Source of the DNA: Kineosporia succinea
Lineage (GTDB): Bacteria; Actinomycetota; Actinomycetes; Actinomycetales; Kineosporiaceae
DNA length: 64,000 nt
Reading direction: 5' to 3'
Assembly: GCF_030811555.1 (NCBI RefSeq)
Contig: NZ_JAUSQZ010000001.1
Location: 4,151,241-4,215,240 of the forward strand
Position numbers and translations under genes: made by a program. Positions within the stretch are counted from its first letter, which is position 1. Each line of letters starts with the position of its first letter. Shown here piece after piece: positions 1 to 8,930 of the stretch. The notes below the pieces were generated by a model that was not told the DNA's origin, searched no databases, and saw only the letters and a program-made list of their open reading frames with translations.

Positions 1-476
1 CTCGGGGTGGCGTCGGTGCGCTCCACGCAGCCGTCGCTGCCCCAGATGCTGCCCAGCGACGGCCGCGTCATCACCCAGACCCCCTCGTCGGTCACGATCG
101 CCCCCATCCCCTGGATCGTGGCCAGCCGGTTGACCAGAGGCAGCGCCGCGACCGCGGGGAAGACCCCGTCCCGGGTGGCGTCGGCCGGGCTCTGGCTGGG
201 GGCCCCGCTCTCCTGGTCGATGTTGACCAGGCCGTCGAGGTCACCCGCCGACGTGGTGGGACGCGGGTTGGCCGGGGCACTGCGGTCGTGCGGGCGGCCG
301 ATCACCACCGAGCCGAGAAGCACGGCCAGCACCGCGACGGCGGCGAGCACCGGCACCAGTACGCGTACCCGTCGCGCTCGCGGCGGTGGGGCCTGCGGGA
401 CCCGGCCCGTCGCCGAGGCGACCCGGGCATCCAGGTCGTGCAACGCGTCCCTCAGCCGGTCGTCGAGAGCACTCAT
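1..476 (-). CDS. Single-pass membrane protein, probable anti-sigma partner (partial)
   Basis: The reading frame starts at an ATG that overlaps the stop of the sigma factor gene (ATGA) and runs off the left edge of the window, so only the first 158 or so residues are visible. It has a charged cytoplasmic N-terminus (begins MSALDDRLRDAL), an Arg-rich stop, one hydrophobic segment at about residues 40-60 and an extracytoplasmic part. Translational coupling to an ECF sigma gene and the one-membrane-span layout suggest a regulator or sensor of that sigma factor. No zinc-binding anti-sigma (HxxxCxxC) motif is visible, so the role is inferred from context only. Confidence 0.6.
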   Translation of the reverse strand, partial: MSALDDRLRDALHDLDARVASATGRVPQAPPPRARRVRVLVPVLAAVAVLAVLLGSVVIGRPHDRSAPANPRPTTSAGDLDGLVNIDQESGAPSQSPADATRDGVFPAVAALPLVNRLATIQGMGAIVTDEGVWVMTRPSLGSIWGSDGCVERTDATP

Positions 477-1012
477 CGCCGGCCCTCCTCTCCCAGGAGC
501 TGGGCCAGCCGGGCCCGGGCCTTGTGCAGATGGGCCTTCGCGGTTCCCTCGGCGATGTCGAGGATCTCCGCGACCTCCCGCACCGAGCGGTCTTCGAGGT
601 AGACCAGCACGATCACCGCCCGCTGCTGCTTCGGCAGCTGCCGGATCGCCGCCAGCACCGTCTCCACCTCGTCCGGACCCGGCGGAAGCGGCGGCGGGGT
701 GCTGCCCAGCCGCAGCAGTGCCGCCGCCTCGACCCGCGCCCGGCGCAACCGTCTCGAGGCCGTCCGGATCGTCACCCGGCGCAGCCAGGCTCCCGGCTTC
801 TCGTAGCGCCCGACCGTGTCCCAGTTCAGCCGGGCCTGCAGCAACGCGTCCTGGGCGATGTCCTCGGCGGCCAGCCGGCTCCCCGAGACCGCGACCGCCA
901 GCGTCACCATGCGGGAGAACTCGCGGCGGTAGAAGTCCTCGAAGTCGACCGCCGGCCGGGCTGGGATCGGCAGGCGCTCCTCGTCTCGCTCGGCGTCGGG
1001 CGGCGCGGGCAT
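473..1012 (-). CDS. ECF-type RNA polymerase sigma factor
   Basis: This 179-residue protein has the two conserved sigma-70 regions of extracytoplasmic-function sigma factors. Region 2 lies at about residues 22-68 and includes the AAEDIAQDALLQA stretch. Region 4 lies at about residues 115-170 and includes QLPKQQRAVIVLVYLEDRSV followed by a helix-turn-helix. A 40-residue linker separates them, as expected for the family. It would direct RNA polymerase to a small stress or envelope regulon. The stop codon overlaps the start of a membrane protein gene, the usual sigma/anti-sigma arrangement. It is divergent from folC. The target regulon cannot be read from this window. Confidence 0.88.
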   Translation of the reverse strand: MPAPPDAERDEERLPIPARPAVDFEDFYRREFSRMVTLAVAVSGSRLAAEDIAQDALLQARLNWDTVGRYEKPGAWLRRVTIRTASRRLRRARVEAAALLRLGSTPPPLPPGPDEVETVLAAIRQLPKQQRAVIVLVYLEDRSVREVAEILDIAEGTAKAHLHKARARLAQLLGEEGRR

Positions 1013-1102
1013 CCGGTCGGTCCTTCCCCTCGTGAGGTGCTCATGCTGACCACAGCCGCAGGACCGGCGCGAGGTTTACCCCGAATGTGGGGGAGTAAGT
1101 CC

Positions 1103-1133
1103 TTGAACGGTGGCCGTCCCGCCGCGATATAGG
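1103..1133 (+). promoter_or_regulatory. Candidate promoter for folC
   Basis: TTGAAC at 1103-1108 is followed after 19 bases by TATAGG (1128-1133), or after 17-18 bases by overlapping AT-rich hexamers. This is the only AT-rich island in the divergent sigma/folC spacer and lies about 35 bases before the folC start. Motif match only. Confidence 0.4.
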
Positions 1134-1167
1134 CTCTGCGCATGCACTTCGTCAAGGTGAACCGCTG

Positions 1168-2601
1168 ATGGCCCGGATCGCGGGCCGGGGACCGCAGCAC
1201 GACGCCAAGGAGGCCGAGATCGCGCAGGCGCTCTCGCAGCGTGCGGCCGAGGTGTACCGGGAGATCCTGGGCCGGGCCCCCGAACACGACCTGGTGCCCA
1301 GCCTCGACCGCATCGCGGCCGTCGCCCAGCTGCTCGGCGACCCGCAGCGGTCCTTCGAGTCGGTGCACGTCACCGGCACGAACGGCAAGAGCTCCACCAC
1401 CCGCATGATCGAGCGGCTGCTGCGTGAGCACGGCCTGCGCACCGGGCGGTTCGTCAGCCCGCACCTGCGCGACGTGCGTGAGCGCATCGCGATCGACGGC
1501 GAGAGCATCGACGAGCTGCGCTTCATCGAGGCCTACGAAGAGATCACGCCCTACCTGGAACTGGTCGACGCCCGCAACGCCGAGGCCGGTAACCCCCGCC
1601 TGACCTACTTCGAGGTGCTCGTCGCCCTGGCCTACGCCGCGTTCGCCGACACCCCGGTCGACGTGGCCGCGGTCGAGGTCGGCCTGGGCGGCTCGTGGGA
1701 CGCGACGAACATCATCGACGCGCGCGTCGCCGTGGTCACGCCGGTCGGCATCGACCACGAGCGCTTCCTCGGGCACGACGTCGCCACGATCGCCACCGAG
1801 AAGGCCGGCATCATCAAACCCGGTGCGATCGCGGTGATCTCGGAACAGCACGACGACGCGGCCGAGGTGCTGCTGTCCCGCGCGGCCGAGGTCGGGGCCA
1901 CCGTCTTCCGCGAGAGTTACCAGTTCGGCGTCAGCACCCGCGAGGTCGCCCTCGGCGGTCAGCTGCTCACCCTCCAGGGGGCCGCCGCGGTCTACCCGGA
2001 CATCTTCATCCCGCTGCACGGCGCCCACCAGGCCCAGAACGCCGCGGCCGCGCTCGCCGCCGTCGAGGCGTTCCTGCTCTCCGACGGCCGCGACTGGGCG
2101 GCCACCGACAACTCCGGCGAGGGAACGGGTCTCGACATCGACGTGGTGCGGGCCGCGTTCGCCGACGTCGACTCGCCCGGCCGTCTCGAGGTGGTGCGCC
2201 GCAGCCCGACCGTGCTGGTCGACGCCGCGCACAATCCGTCCGGTGCCCAGGTTCTCGCCGACAGCCTGGAGGAGGCCTTCGGCTTCACCCGGCTCATCGG
2301 GGTCGTGGCCGTGCTGGAAGACAAGGACGCGGAGGGCATCCTCGGCGCGCTCGAGCCGGTGCTGCACGAGGTCGTCGTCACCCGCACCTCCTCGCCGCGC
2401 GCGATGGCGCCCGACGACCTGGCCGAGATCGCCGAGGACGTGTTCGGCGACGACCGGGTCACCACCTTCGAGCGCCTCGACGACGCCCTCGACTACGCCA
2501 TGGGCCAGTCCGAGATCGGCGGGATGATCGGCGGCGGGGTGCTGGCGACCGGTTCGGTCACCATGGCCGCCGATGTGCGAAGGCTCTTCCGCCTGAAGTG
2601 A
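1168..2601 (+). CDS. folC: Bifunctional dihydrofolate synthase / folylpolyglutamate synthase
   Basis: This 477-residue Mur-ligase-family enzyme adds glutamate to dihydropteroate and to reduced folates, using ATP, in the cytoplasm. The P-loop TGTNGKSST is at residues 69-77, the GLGGSWDATN block at about 172-181, and the second-domain DAAHNPSG motif at about 352. Length is typical of actinobacterial FolC. The ATG is preceded by an AAGGTG ribosome-binding site. In related genomes folC is followed directly by DUF4233 and ndk. Here a perfect terminator follows, and about 11.5 kb of carbohydrate genes lie before DUF4233. Confidence 0.96.
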   Translation: MARIAGRGPQHDAKEAEIAQALSQRAAEVYREILGRAPEHDLVPSLDRIAAVAQLLGDPQRSFESVHVTGTNGKSSTTRMIERLLREHGLRTGRFVSPHLRDVRERIAIDGESIDELRFIEAYEEITPYLELVDARNAEAGNPRLTYFEVLVALAYAAFADTPVDVAAVEVGLGGSWDATNIIDARVAVVTPVGIDHERFLGHDVATIATEKAGIIKPGAIAVISEQHDDAAEVLLSRAAEVGATVFRESYQFGVSTREVALGGQLLTLQGAAAVYPDIFIPLHGAHQAQNAAAALAAVEAFLLSDGRDWAATDNSGEGTGLDIDVVRAAFADVDSPGRLEVVRRSPTVLVDAAHNPSGAQVLADSLEEAFGFTRLIGVVAVLEDKDAEGILGALEPVLHEVVVTRTSSPRAMAPDDLAEIAEDVFGDDRVTTFERLDDALDYAMGQSEIGGMIGGGVLATGSVTMAADVRRLFRLK

Positions 2602-2606
2602 GAAGT

Positions 2607-2638
2607 GATCACGGCCGGGGCTTTCCCCGGCCGTGATC
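2607..2638 (+). terminator. Intrinsic terminator-like hairpin after folC
   Basis: A perfect 14-bp stem (2607-2620 with 2625-2638) closes a CTTT loop, starting 5 bases after the folC stop codon. There is no long T tract, as is usual in high-GC actinobacteria. Confidence 0.8.
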
Positions 2639-2789
2639 CGGCCCGCCCGCAAACGTTGTCCGCCGACCGCTCGGCGGACTTTCCGCTTTTTGTGGCCGAA
2701 GTTCTTCCCAAACTGGACAAAGTCGCATTACTGTCCCTCACAGGCGCTACACAGGGGTAGCGGCCGGACACGGACGGGAGGTCGGCATC

Positions 2790-3977
2790 GTGGCACGCGT
2801 CGGCACCCGCCCGGAGAACCGGCACCAGGCAAGGCTTCTCCGTCTCCTGCGCGACAGCGGCCAGCAGTCGCGGGCCGAGCTCGGTGACGCGGTGGAGTTG
2901 TCCAAGTCCAAGGTCGCGATCGAGGTCGAGCGCCTCGCCGACCTCGGCCTGGTCGACGTGGTGGGTCTCGCGGCCTCCCGCGGTGGCCGGCGCTCGCAGA
3001 TGGTCGCCCTGTCGCGCCGCCTGCGGTTCGTGGGCATCGACATCGGCGCCACGTCGATCGATGTCGCGGTGCTCGACGGCGAACTGAACCTGCTCGGGCA
3101 GGACCGCGCCGAGACCGACGTGCGCCGCGGGCCGGCCTCGGTGCTGGAGCAGGTCATCGATCTGGTGGCCAAGGTGCGGGCCGGTCTGGCCGAAGAGGGC
3201 GCGCCCGTCACCGGGGTCGGCGTCGGTGTGCCCGGTCCGGTCAGCCAGGCCGAAGGGGCACTGGTCGCACCGCCGATCATGCCCGGCTGGAGCCGCTTCC
3301 CGATCCGGGACACCCTCGGCGCTGCGCTCGGGGCCCCGGTCATGGTCGACAACGACGTGAACGTGATGGCCCTCGGCGAACTCCACTCCGGGACCGCCCG
3401 CAGCGTGCGTGATCTGCTCTTCGTCAAGATCGGCACGGGCATCGGCTGCGGCATCGTGGTCGGTGGGGAGATCTACCGCGGCGTGAACGGTTCGGCCGGC
3501 GACATCGGGCACATCCAGGTCGACGGTCACGGACCGGTCTGTGCCTGCGGCAACACCGGTTGTCTCGAAGCGGCTTTCGGCGGCGCGGCCCTCGCCCGCG
3601 ACGCCGAGGCGGCCGCCCGCAGCGGCCGGTCGGCGTGGCTGGCCGAACGGCTTCCGCACCCCTCGGCCAGGGACGTGGGCGATGCCGCCGCGGCCGGAGA
3701 CCCGTTCAGCCTGGCTCTCATTCGCGACGGCGGCAACCGCATCGGCAAGGTGCTCGCCTCGCTCGTCAGCTTCTTCAACCCCGGCCTGGTGGTGATCGGG
3801 GGCGGCGTGGCCGGTCTCGGTCACCCGCTGCTGGCCGAGATCCGCAGCGTCGTCTACCGCCGCTCGCTCCCGCTCGCCACCGGCAACCTCCCGATCGTCC
3901 TGTCCGAGCTCGGCGGCACCGCGGGTGTCGTGGGGGCCGGAAGGCTCATCTCCGACTCGGTTTTCGCAACCAACTGA
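2790..3977 (+). CDS. ROK-family transcriptional regulator
   Basis: The 395-residue protein has a winged-helix DNA-binding domain at about residues 10-65 (LLRDSGQQSRAELGDAVELS) fused to a ROK sugar-kinase fold. Visible motifs are DIGATSIDVAVLDG (about 80-93), the nucleotide-binding GTGIGCG (about 215) and the ROK zinc site, a His in GHIQ (about 241) plus CACGNTGCLE (about 252-261). The GTG start lies after a GGGAGGT site. ROK regulators typically repress sugar uptake operons and respond to a sugar. The ABC transporter directly downstream makes it the likely local regulator. The ligand is not deducible. Confidence 0.9.
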   Translation: MARVGTRPENRHQARLLRLLRDSGQQSRAELGDAVELSKSKVAIEVERLADLGLVDVVGLAASRGGRRSQMVALSRRLRFVGIDIGATSIDVAVLDGELNLLGQDRAETDVRRGPASVLEQVIDLVAKVRAGLAEEGAPVTGVGVGVPGPVSQAEGALVAPPIMPGWSRFPIRDTLGAALGAPVMVDNDVNVMALGELHSGTARSVRDLLFVKIGTGIGCGIVVGGEIYRGVNGSAGDIGHIQVDGHGPVCACGNTGCLEAAFGGAALARDAEAAARSGRSAWLAERLPHPSARDVGDAAAAGDPFSLALIRDGGNRIGKVLASLVSFFNPGLVVIGGGVAGLGHPLLAEIRSVVYRRSLPLATGNLPIVLSELGGTAGVVGAGRLISDSVFATN

Positions 3978-4020
3978 ATCACCCGTACGTTCCCTGCGCG
4001 ACCTCGACGAGGAGGCCACC

Positions 4021-5535
4021 GTGGACGACGACGTCCTGCTGCGCATGCGCGGCATCGTCAAGCAGTTCCCCGGCGTCCGGGCCCTGGACGGCGTCGATCT
4101 CGACGTCTCCGCGGGTCAGGTGCACTGTCTGCTGGGGCAGAACGGAGCCGGCAAGTCGACCCTGATCCGGGTGCTCGCCGGCGCCCACCGGCCCGATGAG
4201 GGACGCATCTCCTGGCGGGGCGAGGAGGTCACCTTCCCGTCTCCGTCGGCGGCGATCCAGCGCGGCATCGCGACCATCTACCAGGAACTCGACCTGGTGC
4301 CCGGTCTCTCGGTGGCCGACAACCTCTACCTCGGGCACGAGAAGGCCTCGGCCGGCTTCGTGCACCGCTCGGCCCAGGGACTCGCCGCCCGGGAGGTGCT
4401 GAAAAAGCTCGGCCACCCGGAGATTCCGGTGAGCCGCGAGGTGGGGCGGCTCTCCGCGGCGCAGCAGCAGATCGTCAGCCTGGCCCGGGCGCTGGCCCGC
4501 GACGCCCGGCTGATCGTGATGGACGAGCCGTCGGCGGTGCTGGCCCACGACGAGGTCGAGAACCTGTTCCGGGTGATCCACGACCTGGTCGCCGAAGGAG
4601 TCGCGGTGGTCTACATCTCGCACCGCCTCGACGAGATCCGGCAGATCGGCGACGTGGTGACCGTTCTGAAGGACGGCCGTACCGTCGCCAGTGGTCTGCC
4701 CGCCGCGAGTACACCCACGCAGCAGCTGGTCTCGTCGATGACCGGGCGGCGGGTGGAGTACCTGTTCCCGCCGCGCTCCGGGGCGCCGGCCGGGGGCTCC
4801 TCGCTGCTCGAGGTCCGGAACCTGTCGCTCAAGGGTGTTTTCGACGACGTCTCGCTCAGCGTGGCGCCCGGTGAGATCGTCGGGATCGCCGGGTTGGTCG
4901 GGGCCGGCCGCTCGGAGGTGCTCGAGACGATCTACGGGGCGCGGCGCCGCACCGGGGGATCGGTCACCATGGGCGGCCGTGAGCTCCGGGCCAGCTCGGT
5001 GCGGGCGGCGGTGAGGGCCGGTATGGGCCTCGCCCCGGAGGAACGCAAGAGCCAGGCCCTGCTGCTCGGTGAGCCGATCGCGCGCAACGTGAGCCTGGCC
5101 TCGCTGCCCCGGATGACGAAAACCGTTCCCGGCTGGCTCGACCGGCGCCGTGAACGCGTCACCGCGCAGCAGGCCACCCGTGAGCTGGAGGTGCGCCCCG
5201 ACGACGTGGCCCGGCCCGTCCGCACGCTCTCGGGCGGCAACCAGCAGAAGGTGGTGCTGGCCCGCTGGCTGCTCGGCGACACCCGGCTGCTGCTGCTCGA
5301 CGAGCCCACGCGGGGGGTGGACGTCGGTGCCCGGTCCGAGATCTACGCCGTGGTGCGGCGTCTCGCGAGTCAGGGGATGGGTGTGCTGCTCGTCTCCAGC
5401 GAGGTACCCGAGGTGCTCGGCCTGGCCGACCGGGTGCTGGTCATGCGGGAGGGGAAGGTCGTGCACACCGCCCCGGCCGAGGAACTCGACGAGCACCGCG
5501 TGCTCGACCTGGTGATGGAAGGAATCGTGAGATGA
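4021..5535 (+). CDS. Sugar ABC transporter ATPase, RbsA/MglA type (double NBD)
   Basis: A 504-residue protein with two fused ABC domains, the hallmark of ribose/galactose/inositol-type importers. The N-terminal Walker A is GQNGAGKST (residues 39-47), with a degenerate LSAAQQQ signature near 144 and Walker B LIVMDEPS near 164. The C-terminal half has the degenerate P-loop GLVGAGRSE near 291, a canonical LSGGNQQKVV signature near 403 and LLLLDEPTRG near 423. I chose the GTG at 4021 because it follows GAGGAGG and avoids overlap with the ROK gene. Its stop overlaps the permease start, so the two are translationally coupled. Confidence 0.93.
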   Translation: MDDDVLLRMRGIVKQFPGVRALDGVDLDVSAGQVHCLLGQNGAGKSTLIRVLAGAHRPDEGRISWRGEEVTFPSPSAAIQRGIATIYQELDLVPGLSVADNLYLGHEKASAGFVHRSAQGLAAREVLKKLGHPEIPVSREVGRLSAAQQQIVSLARALARDARLIVMDEPSAVLAHDEVENLFRVIHDLVAEGVAVVYISHRLDEIRQIGDVVTVLKDGRTVASGLPAASTPTQQLVSSMTGRRVEYLFPPRSGAPAGGSSLLEVRNLSLKGVFDDVSLSVAPGEIVGIAGLVGAGRSEVLETIYGARRRTGGSVTMGGRELRASSVRAAVRAGMGLAPEERKSQALLLGEPIARNVSLASLPRMTKTVPGWLDRRRERVTAQQATRELEVRPDDVARPVRTLSGGNQQKVVLARWLLGDTRLLLLDEPTRGVDVGARSEIYAVVRRLASQGMGVLLVSSEVPEVLGLADRVLVMREGKVVHTAPAEELDEHRVLDLVMEGIVR

Positions 5536-6524
5536 GCGTGGAACAGTCCACCGCCCCTCCGGTGGCTCCGGGAAACCGGCCGGGGGTACTGGCCCGGATG
5601 CGCGGCACCGAGATCCGCAATCTCGGTCTGGTCGCGGTGCTGGCCGTCCTCGTCGTGATCGGGGCGGCCACCAGCGAGAACTTCCTGACGGGCGACAATC
5701 TCGAGAACATCCTGGTCAGCTCGTCGGTGATCGGCGTGGTGATCGTGGGTGCCACCTTCGTCATCATCGGCGGCGGCATCGACCTCTCGGTGGGCGCGAT
5801 CGTGGCGCTGGCCTCGGTCTGGGCGACCACCCTGGCCACCCAGTCGTACGGCCCGTGGATGATGGCTCTCTGCGCCCTGCTCGTCGGGGCCGGGGCCGGG
5901 CTGATCAACGGGTTGCTCATCGCGTACGGCAAGCTGGTGCCGTTCATCGTGACCCTGGCCATGATGGTGACGGCCCGGGGCCTGGCGGCGCGCATCGCCG
6001 ACAACCGCACCCAGCTGGTCACCGAGCAGCCGATCAAGGATCTGGCCAAGAGCGACGTCCTCGGGATCCCGCTGCTCGTCATCATTCTCGCGGTGGTCGC
6101 GATCGCCGGCTGGGTGCTGCTGAACCGCACCACGTTCGGCCGGCGGGTGTTCGCGATCGGGGGCAACGAGGAGGCCGCGCGGCTGGCGGGCATCGACGTC
6201 CGGCTGAACACCGCACTGCTCTACGTGCTCTCCGGAAGCTGCTGCGGCATCGCGGCGATCATGCTGCTGGCCCGCACCACCACCGGTTCCAGCACCCACG
6301 GAAACCTCTACGAACTGGACGCGATCGCCGCCATCATCATCGGCGGCACCCTGCTGAGTGGAGGCCGCGGCACGATCGTCGGCTCGATCCTCGGTGTGCT
6401 GGTCTTCACCGTGATCACGAACATCTTCATCCTGAACAACCTGGCCACCGAGACCCAGAACATCGCCAAGGGCCTGATCATCGTGGCCGCGGTGCTTCTG
6501 CAGCGGCGCGCGAACCGCAGCTGA
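5532..6524 (+). CDS. Sugar ABC transporter permease, RbsC type
   Basis: This 330-residue integral membrane protein has eight or more hydrophobic segments and the conserved permease loop around EEAARLAGIDVRLNTALLY (about residues 215-233), which contacts the ATPase. Early GGGIDLSVGAIVAL is characteristic of the ribose/xylose permease family. The start overlaps the ATPase stop (ATGA). It forms the transmembrane channel, presumably as a homodimer, with the upstream ATPase and downstream binding protein. Confidence 0.93.
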   Translation: MSVEQSTAPPVAPGNRPGVLARMRGTEIRNLGLVAVLAVLVVIGAATSENFLTGDNLENILVSSSVIGVVIVGATFVIIGGGIDLSVGAIVALASVWATTLATQSYGPWMMALCALLVGAGAGLINGLLIAYGKLVPFIVTLAMMVTARGLAARIADNRTQLVTEQPIKDLAKSDVLGIPLLVIILAVVAIAGWVLLNRTTFGRRVFAIGGNEEAARLAGIDVRLNTALLYVLSGSCCGIAAIMLLARTTTGSSTHGNLYELDAIAAIIIGGTLLSGGRGTIVGSILGVLVFTVITNIFILNNLATETQNIAKGLIIVAAVLLQRRANRS

Positions 6525-6597
6525 CCACCACCCAAGGGTTCGACGACGAGCCGGCTCCCGGCGTCGTCCTCACTTCGACACACGGAGGTTCGCCACC

Positions 6598-7653
6598 ATG
6601 GACAAGTTGACGCTCGACCGCAGACGGCTCTTCGCCGGAACCGGTCTGCTCGGCGCCGGGGCCCTGCTCGCCGCCTGCACCAGCAACGAGCCCGACGCGG
6701 CGCCGGTCGCCAGCACCCAGGCGGTCAGCAGCGGCGGCAACGACGCGGCCGGGCAGGAGGTGGTGATCGGGTTCAGCGCCCCCGCCGCCGACCACGGCTG
6801 GATCGGCGCCATCACCACCAAGGCCGAGGAGGAGGCGAAGAAGTACCCGGACGTCGACTTCCAGGCGGTCGAGGGCAGCAACGACGTGAACCAGCAGATC
6901 TCCCAGGTGGAGACGCTGATCAGCCGCAAGGTCAACGTGCTGGTGATCCTGCCGTTCGACGGCAACGCGCTGACCGAGGTCGGGATCAAGGCGATGGAGG
7001 CCGGGATCCAGGTCATCAACCTCGACCGGGTGTTCTCCTCGCCCCGCGGCGCCCGCACCTGGATCGGCGGCGACAACTACGGAATGGGCGCCGCCGCCGG
7101 GTACTACCTGGCCCAGCAGCTCACCGCCAAGGGGGTGAAGGACCCGGTGATCGCCGAGGTGCAGGGCATCGCCGACCTCCCGCTCACCCAGGACCGCAGC
7201 AAGGGTTTCGAAGAGGCCCTGGCGACAGCCGGTTTCAAGGTGTCGAACAAGGTCAGCGCCCAGTTCACGGTGGAGTCGGGCCAGCAGGTCACGAGCAACC
7301 TGCTGCAGGCCGCGCCGAAGCTCGACGGGCTCTGGAACCACGACGACGACCAGGGGCTGGGCGTGCTCGCGGCGATCGAGCAGGCCGGGCGCGACGAGTT
7401 CATCATGGTCGGCGGGGCCGGCTCGAAGAACATGATGGACCTGATCAAGGCCGACAGCGGCGTGATGAAGGCGACCGTGACCTACCCGCCGAGCATGGCC
7501 GCGTCGGCGGTGAAGCTGGCTCGCCTGGTCGGGCAGAAGAAGGGCATGAGCGACCTGGTGGAACTCGGTGTGCCGGCGTCGATCACGCTGACCAGCGAGA
7601 CGATCACCAAGGAGAACGTGGACGAGTACCTGTCTCTCGGATTCGAGTCCTGA
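6598..7653 (+). CDS. Sugar-binding lipoprotein of the ABC importer (periplasmic-binding-protein type I)
   Basis: A 351-residue substrate-binding protein. The N-terminus has an Arg-rich region (RRRLF, residues 8-12, resembling a Tat motif), a hydrophobic core and a lipobox LLAAC with Cys27 as the lipidation site, so it is exported and anchored to the membrane outer face. The mature part has the ribose-binding-protein layout (VVIGFSAPAADHGWIGAI, then NQQISQVETLISRKVNVLVI). It starts after a strong GGAGG site, 73 bases beyond the permease. The stop overlaps the next oxidoreductase start, linking uptake to catabolism. The sugar ligand is unknown. Confidence 0.92.
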   Translation: MDKLTLDRRRLFAGTGLLGAGALLAACTSNEPDAAPVASTQAVSSGGNDAAGQEVVIGFSAPAADHGWIGAITTKAEEEAKKYPDVDFQAVEGSNDVNQQISQVETLISRKVNVLVILPFDGNALTEVGIKAMEAGIQVINLDRVFSSPRGARTWIGGDNYGMGAAAGYYLAQQLTAKGVKDPVIAEVQGIADLPLTQDRSKGFEEALATAGFKVSNKVSAQFTVESGQQVTSNLLQAAPKLDGLWNHDDDQGLGVLAAIEQAGRDEFIMVGGAGSKNMMDLIKADSGVMKATVTYPPSMAASAVKLARLVGQKKGMSDLVELGVPASITLTSETITKENVDEYLSLGFES

Positions 7654-8822
7654 TGGGGGCCCCGAACCCGATCGGTGTGGGCATGATCGGCTACGCCTTC
7701 ATGGGAGCGGCCCACTCCCAGGCCTGGCGCTCGGTCAACCACTTCTTCGACCTTCCCCTGCGGGCCGAGATGACCGCGATCTGCGGGCGCGACCAGGCCG
7801 CCACCGAGCGGGCGGCGGCGAAACTCGGCTGGCAGAGCGTGGAGACGGACTGGCGGGCGCTGATCGAGCGCGACGACATCCAGATCGTCGACATCTGCTC
7901 ACCCGGCGACACACACGCCGAGATCGCGATCGCCGCCCTGGCCGCGGGCAAGCACGTGCTCTGCGAGAAGCCGCTGTCGAACACCGTGGCCGAGGCCGAG
8001 CTGATGGTCGCGGCCGCCCGCCGGGCCCGGCAGCACGGGGTGCACTCGATGGTCGGCTTCAACTACCGCCGGGTGCCCGCGATCGCGCTGGCGCGCAGGC
8101 TGGTGGCCGAGGGCCGGCTGGGGGAGATCCGGCACGTGCGGGCCCAGTACCTGCAGGACTGGATCATCGACCCGCAGTTCCCGCTGGTCTGGCGCCTGCA
8201 GGCCGAGCGGGCGGGCAGCGGGGCCCTGGGGGACATCGGTGCCCACATCGTCGACGCCACGCAGTTCATCGTGGGCGACCGGCTGGCCGGGGTGACCGGT
8301 CTGACGGAGACGTTCGTCAAGGAACGTCCGCTGCACCAGTCCGCATCCGAGAAGGGTGCAGTAACCGTGGACGACGCCGCACTTTTCATCGGCCGTTTCG
8401 GTAACGGGGCCCTGGGTTCGTTCGAGGCGACGCGCTTCGCCGGCGGGCGCAAGAACGCCATCCGGATCGAGGTCAACGGCAGCCTCGGCAGCCTGGCCTT
8501 CGACTTCGAGTCGATGAACGAGCTGCACCTGTTCGACGCCACCTCGAGCAGCCGGACCGGCGGCTTCACCCGGATCCTGGTCACCGAGCCCGAGCATCCC
8601 TATCTGAAGGCGTGGTGGCCGGCCGGGCACCTGCTCGGCTATGAGCACTCCTTCACCCACGAGATCGCCGATCTGCTGGCCGATCTCGGCACCGGGAACG
8701 AACCGTCGCCGTCGTTCGAGGACGGCCTGCAGGTGCAGCAGGTGCTCGCCGCGGTGGTGGACTCCGCCGCCGGCGGCTCGCACTGGCAGCCCCTGCCGGC
8801 GGTGACGCAGAACGCCGCCTGA
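7653..8822 (+). CDS. Gfo/Idh/MocA-family NAD(P)-dependent oxidoreductase
   Basis: A 389-residue cytoplasmic oxidoreductase. The Rossmann motif is GVGMIGYAFMGAAH near the N-terminus. The family's EKP motif (CEKPLS) is at about residues 103-108, and GDIGAHIVDA, carrying the conserved catalytic-site His, is near 193-202. Relatives include myo-inositol dehydrogenases and enzymes that oxidise sugar hydroxyls to ketones. The ATG overlaps the stop of the binding-protein gene. With adjacent TIM-barrel isomerases it probably catalyses an early redox step on the imported sugar or cyclitol. A terminator follows immediately. Confidence 0.92.
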   Translation: MGAPNPIGVGMIGYAFMGAAHSQAWRSVNHFFDLPLRAEMTAICGRDQAATERAAAKLGWQSVETDWRALIERDDIQIVDICSPGDTHAEIAIAALAAGKHVLCEKPLSNTVAEAELMVAAARRARQHGVHSMVGFNYRRVPAIALARRLVAEGRLGEIRHVRAQYLQDWIIDPQFPLVWRLQAERAGSGALGDIGAHIVDATQFIVGDRLAGVTGLTETFVKERPLHQSASEKGAVTVDDAALFIGRFGNGALGSFEATRFAGGRKNAIRIEVNGSLGSLAFDFESMNELHLFDATSSSRTGGFTRILVTEPEHPYLKAWWPAGHLLGYEHSFTHEIADLLADLGTGNEPSPSFEDGLQVQQVLAAVVDSAAGGSHWQPLPAVTQNAA

Positions 8823-8855
8823 GTTCCCGCCGGTGCTGTGAACACCGGCGGGAAC
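8823..8855 (+). terminator. Intrinsic terminator-like hairpin after the oxidoreductase gene
   Basis: A perfect 13-bp stem (8823-8835 with 8843-8855) with a 7-base loop begins directly after the stop codon. It ends the transporter-oxidoreductase unit. Confidence 0.8.
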
Positions 8856-8930
8856 CCGCGCCAGGAAAGGAGCGCAGCACCACCGCATTGCCCCCGAAGA
8901 CCCCTGACCGCTCCAGTCTAGGAGAACAGC

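Noticed and set aside
904-2652. 582-codon antisense frame over folC
   Set aside because: folC has unmistakable motifs on the plus strand; the antisense frame has none.
2710-2740. GGACA/TGTCC inverted repeat as a ROK operator
   Set aside because: Arms are only 5 bp with a 13-base gap, expected by chance in this composition.
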